Source of the DNA: Thermodesulfovibrionia bacterium
GTDB lineage: Bacteria; Nitrospirota; Thermodesulfovibrionia; UBA6902
Reading direction: 5' to 3'
DNA length: 49,293 nucleotides
Assembly (NCBI GenBank): GCA_947259645.1
Contig: CAMYND010000046.1
Coordinates: 1 to 49,293, forward strand
The notes below the pieces were generated by a model. The model searched no databases. It was not told where the DNA came from and worked only from the letters and a program-made list of their open reading frames with translations. The position numbers and the translations under genes are program-made. Below are positions 25,280-34,409 of the stretch, piece by piece. Each line of letters starts with the position of its first letter. Within the stretch, counting starts at the first letter, position 1.

Positions 25280-27262
25280 ATGAATGATAGTGGAAAGAAA
25301 AGAGTCGTCATTGAAAACGTGAGACCGCAGATAGAGGGCGGCCGGTTTCCTATAAAGCGGGCTGTTGGCGAGAAAGTAGTGGTTACTGCTGATCTGTTCT
25401 CAGACGGACATGACACTGTTTCCGCGAGGCTGCTTTTTAAGGGGCCTCATGATGCAGACTGGAAAGAATCACCTTTGACATATATTGAAAATGATCTTTG
25501 GTCAGCTGAATTCAGAGTAATGGATTTAGGGACATATCAATACACCGTTGAAGGCTGGGTTGATCATTTCAGGACATGGCAGAAGGATTTAAGAAAGAAA
25601 TTTGATGCTGGACAGAATGTAAAGGTGGAACTGCAGATTGGTCTGGGCTATATTGAAAAGGCGATTATAAAGGCGGGCAAGGATGACAAAAATAAACTGG
25701 GAACTATTATTGAAGAAATAAAGGGGAATGGTCCGGAGCTCGCGGTGCTCACAGCGGTTGATAAGGACCTTGGGGAATTAATTGAAAAATATAGAGATCC
25801 GTCATCTGCCAGTCGTTATCAAAAAGAACTGCTCGTTGTAGCTGACCAGAAGAAAGCGGTCTTCAGCTCCTGGTACGAACGGTTTCCACGCTCCTGTGCT
25901 TCGGAACCGGGGAAACACGGAACATTTAAAGACTGTGAAGCGCTTCTTCCGGAAATTGAGCGAATGGGTTTTGATGTGCTCTACCTCCCGCCGATCCATC
26001 CCATAGGGAGAACAAAGCGTAAGGGGAAAAACAACAATCCGCTCTGCGAAGAAGGCGATGTGGGAAGCCCCTGGGCTATTGGCGCCGAAGAAGGCGGGCA
26101 TAAAGCTGTGCTTCCTGCACTCGGTACTCTGGATGATTTCAGGGATCTGGTCGAGCGGGCCAGAGACTATGGAATAGACATCGCAATGGACATTGCCTTT
26201 CAGTGCTCTCCGGACCATCCTTATGTAAAAGAACATCCGGAATGGTTCACCTGGCGGCCTGACGGGACTGTACAGTTTGCTGAAAATCCACCAAAGAAGT
26301 ATGAAGATATAATTCCCATAAACTTTGAGAGCGACCAGTGGCAAGATCTCTGGGAAGAATTAAAGAGTGTGTTTCTCTTCTGGATTGAAAAGGGAGTGCG
26401 CATTTTCAGGATAGACAATCCGCACACAAAGTCCTTTGCTTTCTGGGAGTGGGTCATCAATGAAATAAAGCAGGACTATCCTGAAACGATCTTTCTCTCA
26501 GAGGCCTTTACCCGGCCAAAAGTTATGTACAGACTTGCAAAGCTGGGGTTTAGCCAGTCCTATACATATTTCACCTGGAGAAATACAAAGCAAGAGTTTA
26601 TGGAATATATGAAGGAACTTGTCAGGACTGATGTCCGGGAATTCCTGCGGCCCAACTTCTGGACGAACACTCCTGATATCCTCCCTGAACATCTCCAGTA
26701 TGGCGGGAGGCCGGCGTACATGATGCGTCTTGTCCTGGCAGCAACACTCTCTTCAAATTATGGTATATACGGCCCTGCCTTTGAGCTCTTTGTACAGGAC
26801 GCAATAGAGGGGAAAGAGGAATATCTCTATTCTGAAAAGTATGAGCTCAAACACTGGGACTGGGATAAAGAGGGGAACCTTAAGGATTTTATTGCGAGGA
26901 TCAATAACATACGAAAAGAAAACCCGGCACTTCAGGATACGTGGAATGTCCAGTTCTATGAAGTAGATAATGACTATCTTATGTGTTACGGAAAGACCAG
27001 TGATGACTTATCCAACATTATCATTGTCGCGGTGAATCTTGATCCCTATCATTCACAGGGAGGATGGGTGAATATTCCTATCGCAGAACTGGGAGTTGAT
27101 CCGCACCAGCCGTATCTGGTGCATGACCTGCTGAGTGATGACAAATTTATCTGGCACGGCGAAAAGAATTTTATCCAACTCGATCCCGCTGTTGTTCCGG
27201 CCCAGATATTCAGGGTCAGGAAGAGGTTAAAGAGAGAAATGGACTTTGACTATTTTCTGTAA
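25280..27262 (+). CDS. glgE: alpha-1,4-glucan:maltose-1-phosphate maltosyltransferase
   Basis: 660 residues, the usual GlgE length. The N-terminal domain begins 'VVIENVRPQIEGGRFPIKR' and has 'FSDGHDTVSARLLFK', typical of the GlgE N/S domain. The GH13 barrel has 'VLYLPPIHPIGRTKRKGKNN' near residue 234, the nucleophile Asp in 'GVRIFRIDNPHTKSF' near residue 378, the acid/base Glu in 'TIFLSEAFTRPK' near residue 409 and the third acid in 'TNTPDIL'. It extends alpha-glucan with maltose from maltose 1-phosphate. Partner genes treS-maltokinase and glgB lie 17 kb downstream past the Mrp and ndvB genes, although these genes are commonly adjacent in bacteria. The ATG follows a weak AAGAGA ribosome site and a good promoter. 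Confidence 0.93.
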   Translation: MNDSGKKRVVIENVRPQIEGGRFPIKRAVGEKVVVTADLFSDGHDTVSARLLFKGPHDADWKESPLTYIENDLWSAEFRVMDLGTYQYTVEGWVDHFRTWQKDLRKKFDAGQNVKVELQIGLGYIEKAIIKAGKDDKNKLGTIIEEIKGNGPELAVLTAVDKDLGELIEKYRDPSSASRYQKELLVVADQKKAVFSSWYERFPRSCASEPGKHGTFKDCEALLPEIERMGFDVLYLPPIHPIGRTKRKGKNNNPLCEEGDVGSPWAIGAEEGGHKAVLPALGTLDDFRDLVERARDYGIDIAMDIAFQCSPDHPYVKEHPEWFTWRPDGTVQFAENPPKKYEDIIPINFESDQWQDLWEELKSVFLFWIEKGVRIFRIDNPHTKSFAFWEWVINEIKQDYPETIFLSEAFTRPKVMYRLAKLGFSQSYTYFTWRNTKQEFMEYMKELVRTDVREFLRPNFWTNTPDILPEHLQYGGRPAYMMRLVLAATLSSNYGIYGPAFELFVQDAIEGKEEYLYSEKYELKHWDWDKEGNLKDFIARINNIRKENPALQDTWNVQFYEVDNDYLMCYGKTSDDLSNIIIVAVNLDPYHSQGGWVNIPIAELGVDPHQPYLVHDLLSDDKFIWHGEKNFIQLDPAVVPAQIFRVRKRLKREMDFDYFL

Positions 27263-27317
27263 TTCGCGGTTTGTCTTTCAACTATGGGTTTAGCATGAAC
27301 AGTAAGGTGCTTTACGG

Positions 27318-27821
27318 ATGACGCTCGTACGAAGTACAACCCGTTATGTGGCGGCACTCGCGTTTCTTTGGTGGGTGCTTGGCGGCACTGAGCCTGCGTC
27401 GTGGGCTGTCGGCCTGCCGGTCATGGTTTTGGCGACGGCGCTCAGCATGGCCATAGCTCCTTCCCGACCCTGGAAATGGCGTTTGCGCGTTATACCAGCA
27501 TTTGCGTGGTTCTTTCTGAAGGAGTCCCTTCGTGGCGGAATTGATGTTGCCCGCCGTGCCTATAGCGTGCATATGTCGCTGCAGCCGGCGATGCTTAACT
27601 ATCCTCTGCATCTGCCAGATGGTCCGGCTCGTGTGTTCTTGCTCAACGTCCTGAGTCTGCGTCCGGGTACGCTGAGCGCTGATATCCGCGAAAACACGAT
27701 CACCATCCACACAATCGATACCTCTTTGCCGGTTGAGCAGGAGTTGCGTGAACTGGAAAAATCCGTCGGCTCTTTATTCGCTGTTGACTTGAAGCCGGAG
27801 CAGGAGACTGGAAATGAATAA
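27318..27821 (+). CDS. mrpE: Mrp-type cation/proton antiporter subunit E
   Basis: 167 residues. Two or three hydrophobic segments open the protein; then 'FLKESLRGGIDVARRAY' and 'FLLNVLSLRPGTLSADI' match the conserved MnhE/MrpE region (N-x-x-S-L-x-P-G-T). It belongs to the membrane complex that exchanges Na+ or K+ for H+. It is the first gene of a run of eight that all overlap by a few bases; its end overlaps mrpF by 8 bases. No clear promoter was found in the 55 bases before it. Base composition turns GC-rich here. Confidence 0.88.
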   Translation: MTLVRSTTRYVAALAFLWWVLGGTEPASWAVGLPVMVLATALSMAIAPSRPWKWRLRVIPAFAWFFLKESLRGGIDVARRAYSVHMSLQPAMLNYPLHLPDGPARVFLLNVLSLRPGTLSADIRENTITIHTIDTSLPVEQELRELEKSVGSLFAVDLKPEQETGNE

Positions 27822-28092
27822 GCTCTACCTGTTTGCCGCGCTGTTCCTTCTGGTAAATATCATTGCAGGGCTGTTTCGAGTCCTGCGCGGGCCTACCTCG
27901 ATCGATCGGATGCTGGCAGCGCAGCTTTTTGGCACAACCGGAGTAGCTATTATCGTTCTGCTGGCCGAGGCATTAGCAATACCTGAACTGCACGACGTAG
28001 GGTTAGTATTCGCCCTTCTGTCCGCGATCAGCACTGTAGCTTTTGTAAAGATGAGCTATGCTCAAAAGGAGGGGAGTGATGTTTCTGATTGA
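27814..28092 (+). CDS. mrpF: Mrp-type antiporter subunit F
   Basis: 92 residues with three hydrophobic segments. 'FRVLRGPTSIDRMLAAQLF' near residue 23 is the MnhF/MrpF hallmark (R-G-P-x-x-x-D-R). A small membrane subunit of the cation/proton antiporter. It overlaps mrpE by 8 bases and mrpG by 14 bases, if mrpG starts at 28079. Confidence 0.88.
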   Translation: MNKLYLFAALFLLVNIIAGLFRVLRGPTSIDRMLAAQLFGTTGVAIIVLLAEALAIPELHDVGLVFALLSAISTVAFVKMSYAQKEGSDVSD

Positions 28093-28387
28093 GGCCCTGG
28101 GGGTGCTGCTGGTTCTGGCGGGCATGCCGTTCTTTCTTGCCGGGACCCTTGGACTGCTGCGTTTCCCGGATGTCTACACGCGGCTGCACGCTCTTACTAA
28201 AGCGGACAATCTCGGGCTTGGCCTGGTGGTACTGGGCCTGGCATTACAGGCATCCTCCTGGCAGGCTGCGGCAAAACTGCTGCTTATCTGGGTGCTCGTA
28301 CTGCTGGCAAGTGCGACTGCCTGTCACATCGTGGCTCGCTCTGCACTTCATCGGGGACTAAAGCCCTGGAACAGGAAAGAGCAATGA
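28079..28387 (+). CDS. mrpG: Mrp-type antiporter subunit G
   Basis: 102 residues from ATG 28079, chosen because AAGGAGG at 28066-28072 stands just before it; the frame is open for 7 more codons upstream. 'LAGTLGLLRFPDVYTRLHALTKADNLG' (residues about 15-41) is the conserved PhaG/MnhG/YufB core, with three hydrophobic segments. It completes the E-F-G module in the same order as in known Mrp operons, and its stop overlaps the next ATG. Confidence 0.88.
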   Translation: MFLIEALGVLLVLAGMPFFLAGTLGLLRFPDVYTRLHALTKADNLGLGLVVLGLALQASSWQAAAKLLLIWVLVLLASATACHIVARSALHRGLKPWNRKEQ

Positions 28388-29379
28388 TCGAATTCGCGAT
28401 GGATATTACTTTGGTAATTAGTCTGTTATGGCTTGCCTGGCTGTTGCTGGCGGCGCAGGACATGTTTAAAGCTATTATATTGTTTATCATATTTGGCCTG
28501 TTCATGGCGCTGGTTTGGGCCCGGCTGAATGCACCGGATGTGGCGCTGGCGGAAGCGGCAATCGGGTCTGGACTGAGCGGGGCATTGCTGCTGGCATCGC
28601 TGCGCCGATCCGGAGAGTCCGGCGCCGGCAATGAGCAGCGTGCAGGCGGGCTAGAACCGGGCAGCGGCATCACGCCCGGGAGTGCCACATTAAACATCAC
28701 TCACCGATTGCTGACGGTACTTATCATAGGACTGGCCGGGACATTGGTTTGGGCTGCATGGGTGATGCCACCACAGCATTCAGGGCTAACGGAACAGGTT
28801 ACGGCGCGTATGCAGCGCAGTGGCGTGAGTAACCCGGTGACCGCTGTGCTGCTTAACTTCCGTGGATATGATACGCTGCTCGAGATCGGTGTTCTGCTCC
28901 TGGCTTTGATTTGCGTCCGTTCCCTCGGTGCGCTGCCCCAGTTCCTGACGCTGCGCCCGCCGGGAATGGTGTTGATGGCGTTTACCCGCCTGCTTGTGCC
29001 ATTCATGGTGCTGGTTGCAGGCTATCTGTTGTGGGCGGGAGCCCATGCACCCGGCGGCGCCTTTCAGGGTGGAGCTGTGTTGGCTGCTGCCGGGGTGCTG
29101 TTGCTTCTTGCGGACATAGGGCTGCTGCAGTCCTGTCCCGAGAGGCTCTTGCGAGCACTGGCCGCTCTGGGATTTACAGTTTTTCTGCTCGTGGCAAGCA
29201 TGATGCTGCAGGCAAGCGGACAGATATTGAATTATACACCTGCGCGCGCCGGTGCGTGGATATTGCTTATCGAATCAGCAGCGCTGATCTCTATCGCTTT
29301 GATACTGGTGCTGCTTTTCTCCGGCGGCCGATTTGAAAAGGGACGTGTTCCTGCCCAGGAGAGGGACCCGGTTCAATGA
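28384..29379 (+). CDS. MbhD/MbhE-MrpB fusion subunit of the antiporter
   Basis: 331 residues, about nine hydrophobic segments. Residues 1-80 match the MbhD-like part normally found at the C-terminal end of MrpA ('NAPDVALAEAAIGSGLSGALLL'), residues about 150-185 the MbhE-like part ('NFRGYDTLLEIGVLLLALI'), and residues about 195-310 MnhB/MrpB ('LLVPFMVLVAGYLLWAGAHAPGGAFQGG'). A Gly/Ser/Glu-rich linker (residues about 78-100) joins the first two. In classical Mrp operons these pieces are split between MrpA and MrpB; here they form one chain, while no long MrpA exists. The start ATG overlaps the mrpG stop. Confidence 0.83.
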   Translation: MIEFAMDITLVISLLWLAWLLLAAQDMFKAIILFIIFGLFMALVWARLNAPDVALAEAAIGSGLSGALLLASLRRSGESGAGNEQRAGGLEPGSGITPGSATLNITHRLLTVLIIGLAGTLVWAAWVMPPQHSGLTEQVTARMQRSGVSNPVTAVLLNFRGYDTLLEIGVLLLALICVRSLGALPQFLTLRPPGMVLMAFTRLLVPFMVLVAGYLLWAGAHAPGGAFQGGAVLAAAGVLLLLADIGLLQSCPERLLRALAALGFTVFLLVASMMLQASGQILNYTPARAGAWILLIESAALISIALILVLLFSGGRFEKGRVPAQERDPVQ

Positions 29380-29669
29380 GCAATGCTCACCTCTATATGC
29401 TCGGAGGCGTATGCCTGTTCACGCTTGGAACCTATGCCCTGCTGACGAAAACGCAGCTGCTGCGTAAGATCCTTGCTGCCAATGTAATGGGCAGCGGGGT
29501 GTTCCTGGTGCTTATTGCCGGGGCCTACCGGTCTCCGTCTGGTCTGCCTGATCCTGTACCCCATGCGATGGTGCTTACCGGCATCGTTGTTGCTATTAGC
29601 ATGACTGCGTTGGCGTTAGTGCTGCTTGGGCGCATGGTGCCGGGCAGCCGAAAAGGCGATAAAGAGTGA
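29376..29669 (+). CDS. mrpC: Mrp-type antiporter subunit C (NuoK-like)
   Basis: 97 residues with three hydrophobic segments. 'LRKILAANVMGSGVFLVLIA' and 'DPVPHAMVLTGIVVAISMTALAL' are the conserved NuoK/MnhC signatures. In the complex it links the ND-type channels to the rest of the membrane arm. It overlaps both neighbours by 4 bases. Confidence 0.9.
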   Translation: MSNAHLYMLGGVCLFTLGTYALLTKTQLLRKILAANVMGSGVFLVLIAGAYRSPSGLPDPVPHAMVLTGIVVAISMTALALVLLGRMVPGSRKGDKE

Positions 29670-31171
29670 GTCTTATACTTACTGTTCCCTGGATGGCATG
29701 GTCAATATTGCTGCCATTGGGCGGTGCGGTGGCCACGTTCCTGTCGCGCCGGTATGCGTCCCGGCTTACCCTGTTGTTCGGGATGGCAACTGCGGTCTGT
29801 GTCGGGGCACTGGGCTGGCAGTTAGCGCTCAAAGGGCCCCAGCGTCACCATATCGGCGGCTGGCAAGTGCCGGTGGGGATCGATCTTTATGCTGACGGGC
29901 TGGCAGTCCTCATGCTGGCGGTAACTGCGCTGGTCGGCCTGCTGATCAGCTTTTACGCTACAGCATACTTTCCGAAGGCCGGTCAGGAAGAGACGGGTGA
30001 TCAGAACGTTGCTTCGAGTGTCTATTTCTGGCCGCTGTGGCTGTTTCTCTGGGGCGCGCTCAACGCACTGTTTCTCTCGGCTGACCTGTTCAACATATAT
30101 GTGACATTAGAGCTGCTGGGCCTCTCTGCCGTTGCTCTGTCAGGCCTCAGCGGTAAGGCTGAGGCATTATCGGCGGCAATGCGGTATCTATTCGTTAGTA
30201 TGATCGGTTCGTTGAGTTACCTGCTGGGAGTTGCCCTGCTCTACAACATGTACGGAGTGCTTGACCTGGGATTGCTGGCTTCTGAGGTCCGGCCGGGACC
30301 AACAAGTCAGGCGGCGCTGGCTCTGATAACCGTCGGACTCGCACTCAAGACAGCGCTGTTTCCGTTCCACTTCTGGTTGCCGCCGGCCCATGCCAATGCT
30401 CCGGCGCCGGTCAGTGCTTTGCTCTCAGCGCTGGTCGTCAAAGCATCATTCTACCTGCTGCTTCGGTTGTGGCTAGGCGTTTTTCCGACAGTGATCAATA
30501 CCACTGCGGTCGATCTGCTCGGGTTTCTGGGAGCACTCGCTATCATATGGGGTTCGATTCAGGCCTTTCGTCAGCGCAGGCTAAAGCTGCTGGTGGCCTA
30601 TTCCACAGTCGCACAACTGGGCTATCTTTTTCTTGTCTTTCCGCTCGTGCTGCGCGGCGGAGACTTCACCGCCTGGGGCGGCAGCGCCTATTTAGCCGTG
30701 TCACATGCCTTTGCCAAGGCTTCGATATTTCTCGCGTCAGGCATCATCATGCATGTCGCCGGTCACGATCGCATCGACGAACTTGCCGGTATCGGTCAGA
30801 GGCTGCCGGTTACTATGTTCGCGCTGGCCCTGGCCGGGGTGAGTCTGCTGGGGCTGCCGCCGAGCGGAGGGTTTATCGCCAAGTGGATGCTGCTGAATGC
30901 CGCTTTAATCACCGGGCAGTGGTGGCTTGTGGCGGTGATCATCCTCGGCGGTCTGCTTGCGGCAGGTTACGTGTTCCGTATGCTGGCCCACTCTTTCACG
31001 CCTGCGACCTGGATCAGCTTCGAACAACCCGTGGCACGAAGAATGGAATGGAGCGCCTTTGCCCTGGCTGCAGTAGCTATTGCTCTGGGCCTGGTGGCGG
31101 AGCCTCCGCTGACGCTGCTGCAAAGCAGCACGTCATTTGCGGGGCCGGGACTGCGGGAGATGATTCCATGA
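29666..31171 (+). CDS. mrpD: NuoL/M/N-type proton-conducting antiporter subunit, first copy
   Basis: 501 residues, about 14 hydrophobic segments. The GTG start at 29666 overlaps the mrpC stop. The conserved TM5 Glu is present in 'FNIYVTLELLGLSAVAL', the TM7 Lys in 'GLALKTALFPFHFWLPPAH' and the TM8 Lys in 'SALLSALVVKASFY'; a TM10-like 'HAFAKASIF' follows. All charged residues expected for ion movement are therefore kept. It is the first of three paralogous large subunits and most resembles MrpD. Confidence 0.88.
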   Translation: MSLILTVPWMAWSILLPLGGAVATFLSRRYASRLTLLFGMATAVCVGALGWQLALKGPQRHHIGGWQVPVGIDLYADGLAVLMLAVTALVGLLISFYATAYFPKAGQEETGDQNVASSVYFWPLWLFLWGALNALFLSADLFNIYVTLELLGLSAVALSGLSGKAEALSAAMRYLFVSMIGSLSYLLGVALLYNMYGVLDLGLLASEVRPGPTSQAALALITVGLALKTALFPFHFWLPPAHANAPAPVSALLSALVVKASFYLLLRLWLGVFPTVINTTAVDLLGFLGALAIIWGSIQAFRQRRLKLLVAYSTVAQLGYLFLVFPLVLRGGDFTAWGGSAYLAVSHAFAKASIFLASGIIMHVAGHDRIDELAGIGQRLPVTMFALALAGVSLLGLPPSGGFIAKWMLLNAALITGQWWLVAVIILGGLLAAGYVFRMLAHSFTPATWISFEQPVARRMEWSAFALAAVAIALGLVAEPPLTLLQSSTSFAGPGLREMIP

Positions 31172-32673
31172 ACGAGAACTCCTGGATGCCGCTGTTTATC
31201 CTGCTAAGCTCCCTTGTGCCGGGTCTGATCATTTTTACTCTCAGCGAAAAGCAGCGTGCGCTTCGCACCACGCTGAACATGGCCGGCGCCACGATCAAGC
31301 TTCTGTTGATCGGTGTATTAATCTGGGGTGTGTTGAATGGGAACGTGTACGAGACGCGTATTCCGCTGCTTCCGGATATGTATCTGGAGCTGCATGCTGA
31401 TGCCTTGTCAGTGCTTTTCGCAGGGCTCTCCACGGTGCTCTGGTTTCTGACCACTATCTATGCCATTGGCTACCTGGAGGGCTCCTCGAACCGCAGTCGT
31501 TTCTTCGGGTTTTTCAGCCTTTGCGTTACCGCCACTATCGGCATCTCAATGGCCGGCAACATGATTACGTTTCTGATGTTCTATGAGCTGCTCACACTTA
31601 CTACCTATCCGCTCGTGGTGCATCGCGGAACATCACAGGCTCTGCGAGCCGGTAATATCTATCTTGCATTTACCGTGTCCGGTGGGGCACTACTGCTGCT
31701 GGCAGTGGCCTGGCTGCGTACCATCGCCGGTCCGCTGCATTTTACCGAGACCGGGCTGTTGTCCGTCTACGGCCAGGATTACCGCATCGAGTTAATTACC
31801 ATCTTTGCCATGATGATCATCGGGCTCGGGGTTAAGGCGGCACTGGTGCCTTTGCACGCATGGCTGCCTAAAGCGATGGTAGCACCGGCGCCTGTGAGCG
31901 CTCTGCTGCATGCCGTGGCAGTTGTCAAGGCTGGTGCATTTGGCATTGTGCGTGTAGTTTACGATGTCTACGGGGTCAACTTCGCGCTTGAGCTCGGTGT
32001 GCTGTATCCATTGGCGCTGATGGCCGCTCTGACGATCATCTACGGTTCTCTGCAGGCTCTGGTTCAGAACGACCTCAAACGACTGCTGGCATACTCCACA
32101 GTCAGTCAGGTTTCATACATCGCGCTCGGCACCGCCATTGCCGGTCCAGTGGCCACCATAGGCGGGCTGGTACATCTGGTGCATCAGGGACTCATGAAAA
32201 TTACTCTGTTTTTCTGTGCCGGAAATTTTGCGGAGACACTTGGCATACACAAGGTCAGTGAGATGAATGGACTGGGCCGGCGCATGCCCTGGACCATGGC
32301 AGCGTTCAGTCTGGGGGCGCTCGGAATGATCGGGGTTCCTCCGTTGGCAGGGTTCATAAGTAAGTGGTATCTGGGCTCAGGGGCAATGGTCAACGGACAA
32401 CTATGGGTCGTTGTTGTGCTGGTGCTCAGCACAGTGCTCAACGCTGCTTATTTTCTGCCTGTTCTTTATCGTGCCTGGTTTTTACCACAGGAGGGCCCCT
32501 GGCCTGAAGAGCACAGTCAGCTTCACGGCAGTCGTCTTGAGACGCACTGGATGCTGCTCATTCCGCCTTTGGTAACTGCAGCACTAACTCTTGGTGTGGG
32601 ACTGTTTGCCAATTCCAGTATCAGTCCGCTCGGGTGGGTACGTCTGATCACCTTCCGGGAGTACGGGCTGTGA
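31168..32673 (+). CDS. NuoL/M/N-type proton-conducting antiporter subunit, second copy
   Basis: 501 residues from ATG 31168, which overlaps the stop of the first copy; the same frame stays open far upstream but only antisense-like shadow sequence lies there. Key residues are present: TM5 Glu in 'FLMFYELLTLTTYPL', TM7 Lys in 'GLGVKAALVPLHAWLPKAM' and TM8 Lys in 'SALLHAVAVVKAGAFG'. The protein probably replaces the N-terminal half of MrpA, whose C-terminal half is found in the fusion gene at 28384-29379. Confidence 0.87.
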   Translation: MNENSWMPLFILLSSLVPGLIIFTLSEKQRALRTTLNMAGATIKLLLIGVLIWGVLNGNVYETRIPLLPDMYLELHADALSVLFAGLSTVLWFLTTIYAIGYLEGSSNRSRFFGFFSLCVTATIGISMAGNMITFLMFYELLTLTTYPLVVHRGTSQALRAGNIYLAFTVSGGALLLLAVAWLRTIAGPLHFTETGLLSVYGQDYRIELITIFAMMIIGLGVKAALVPLHAWLPKAMVAPAPVSALLHAVAVVKAGAFGIVRVVYDVYGVNFALELGVLYPLALMAALTIIYGSLQALVQNDLKRLLAYSTVSQVSYIALGTAIAGPVATIGGLVHLVHQGLMKITLFFCAGNFAETLGIHKVSEMNGLGRRMPWTMAAFSLGALGMIGVPPLAGFISKWYLGSGAMVNGQLWVVVVLVLSTVLNAAYFLPVLYRAWFLPQEGPWPEEHSQLHGSRLETHWMLLIPPLVTAALTLGVGLFANSSISPLGWVRLITFREYGL

Positions 32674-34373
32674 CAGCATATGCGCCAGAATTTGTCCCGG
32701 CATTGCTGATCATACTGTCTGTATGCCTGCCGCTGCTGCTTGCCTCGGCTCTTCTGATGCCTGCCTGGCGCAGTGCAGTTATCCGCGTTAGTCCCTTGGC
32801 TTCGCTGCCGGGGCTGCTTTGCTCTCTGGCGGTGCCGAACGGGTCGATGATTGACGTGCCCTGGCTTTTGCTGAAGAGCCGCTTCGGTCTGGATGAGGCG
32901 GCCTCGGCACTGTTGTTTTCCACTGCACTGATCTGGTGGGTCGCCGGTGTCTCGGCACGGCAGACTGCTCGCAGGGACTCTCTGGATACCCAGTTTTTCG
33001 CTTTTTTTCTCCTGGCTATGTCCGGCAACTTCGGGCTGGTGCTGGCACAAGATGCCTTGAGTTTTTATCTGTTCTTTGCACTGATGAGTTTAGCTACCTA
33101 TGGATTGATAGTACATCGCCGCGACGAGGGTGCGCTGTGGGCAGGGCGGGTGTACATCTGCCTGGTGGTGTTCGGCGAGGTCGCCCTGTTCGCTGCCATG
33201 GTGATGCTTCCCGGGACCGTTGATTCGCCTGACCTCGTCCTTGACGGAAAGACCAGCGACCTGGCGATTGCCCTGGTCCTGGTTGCATTCGGGGTAAAAG
33301 CGGGCTTGCTGCCCGTACATGTTTCGCTGCCGCTGATCTATCGGGCAGGGCCGACTTCAGCGGGAATAGCCCTGGCCGGGGCGATGCTCAATGCCGGCCT
33401 GCTTGGCTGGCTCCGGTTTTTGCCGCTCGGCCAGGAACAGCTGATGGGTTGGGGCGAAATCTGTCTGTTGGCGGGCCTTTTCGCCGCATTTTACGGGGTG
33501 GCGGTGGGACTTACACAGCGAAATCCCAGGGTGCTGCTGGCGTATTCAAGTATCAGCCAGATGGGTCTGATGATAATCATTATCAGCGCGGGTTTTATAT
33601 CGCCGGATACCTGGCCTCTGGCGCAGGCTGCGGTCCTGGTCTATGCGGCCCATCATTCTCTGGCCAAGGGTGCGCTGTTCTACGGTATTGGCCTGAGCGA
33701 GCAGGGCACGACAGCAGGGCATCGTCTGTGGAAATTCGGATTGCTTCTGCCAGCGTTGTCTCTCGGCGGATTGCCGCTGACCAGCGGTGCCGTCGCAAAG
33801 ATGGCGCTAAAATCCACTGTTCATACCTTTCCTCCCGGGCTGCAAATCTGGCTTGAGTTTCTGCTTCCGCTTGCAGCAGTGGCTACTACTTTGCTCATGA
33901 TACGTTATCTGAGCCTGGTCTGGTCGCATGACCGGCAGCCCGAACAGAAGAGCAGCATACCCTGGTCATGGATAGTGATGTTGCTGACAATGACGCTCTT
34001 CATATGGTTCTGGCCGCTTGCCGACGGGTCTGCGAGCGCCTCGCTGGAACCGGGCATGCTTTGGAATGCCCTATGGCCGGTCGTTCTCGCCGCATCAATG
34101 TGGCGTGCCCTGCACGGCTTTGGCTGGAATAGAGTGATGGAGGTTCCTGCGGGCGACCTGCTGGTGCCGGTAGTACGTATCTGGCACCGGTTGCTTGACC
34201 TCGTGCCGAAATTTCGGGCACCGGATTACACTACAGCTCCACGCACGTTAAGGCGGGGTCTTCGCCGCCTGGATCCTCTTTGGGATAAGCTGGAACAGGG
34301 AATGGCGGACTGGATCTTTGTGGGAATCAGTTATCTGGCTCTTGTATTGGTCCTGTTCATACTGTTTATGTAA
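32670..34373 (+). CDS. NuoL/M/N-type subunit, third copy, with lost key residues
   Basis: 567 residues from GTG 32670, overlapping the previous stop. It is clearly of the same family ('LLAYSSISQMGLMIIII', 'HHSLAKGALFY') but the TM5 Glu is Ala137 ('YLFFALMSLATYGL'), and the TM8 Lys is Asn241 ('AGAMLNAGLLGWL'). The TM7 Lys stays (K210, 'AFGVKAGLLPVHVSLP'), though the usual W-L-P is changed to S-L-P. It is longer than its neighbours, with a basic C-terminal extension (residues about 490-545) that ends in one more membrane helix. It is likely a structural or regulatory subunit rather than an active proton channel. The gene ends 36 bases before the convergent ndvB gene. Confidence 0.85.
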   Translation: MTAYAPEFVPALLIILSVCLPLLLASALLMPAWRSAVIRVSPLASLPGLLCSLAVPNGSMIDVPWLLLKSRFGLDEAASALLFSTALIWWVAGVSARQTARRDSLDTQFFAFFLLAMSGNFGLVLAQDALSFYLFFALMSLATYGLIVHRRDEGALWAGRVYICLVVFGEVALFAAMVMLPGTVDSPDLVLDGKTSDLAIALVLVAFGVKAGLLPVHVSLPLIYRAGPTSAGIALAGAMLNAGLLGWLRFLPLGQEQLMGWGEICLLAGLFAAFYGVAVGLTQRNPRVLLAYSSISQMGLMIIIISAGFISPDTWPLAQAAVLVYAAHHSLAKGALFYGIGLSEQGTTAGHRLWKFGLLLPALSLGGLPLTSGAVAKMALKSTVHTFPPGLQIWLEFLLPLAAVATTLLMIRYLSLVWSHDRQPEQKSSIPWSWIVMLLTMTLFIWFWPLADGSASASLEPGMLWNALWPVVLAASMWRALHGFGWNRVMEVPAGDLLVPVVRIWHRLLDLVPKFRAPDYTTAPRTLRRGLRRLDPLWDKLEQGMADWIFVGISYLALVLVLFILFM

Positions 34374-34409
34374 ATGACTGTTCTGGCAATAGTCCTGTAT
34401 ATTTTCACA

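Noticed and set aside
25802-26344. 180-codon minus-strand frame inside glgE
   Set aside because: It is opposite conserved GH13 sequence and its product has no recognisable domain.
30469-31167. Long N-terminal extension of the second ND-type subunit
   Set aside because: This part is an out-of-frame reading of the first copy, rich in Arg, His and Cys and not membrane-like; the family N terminus begins at ATG 31168.
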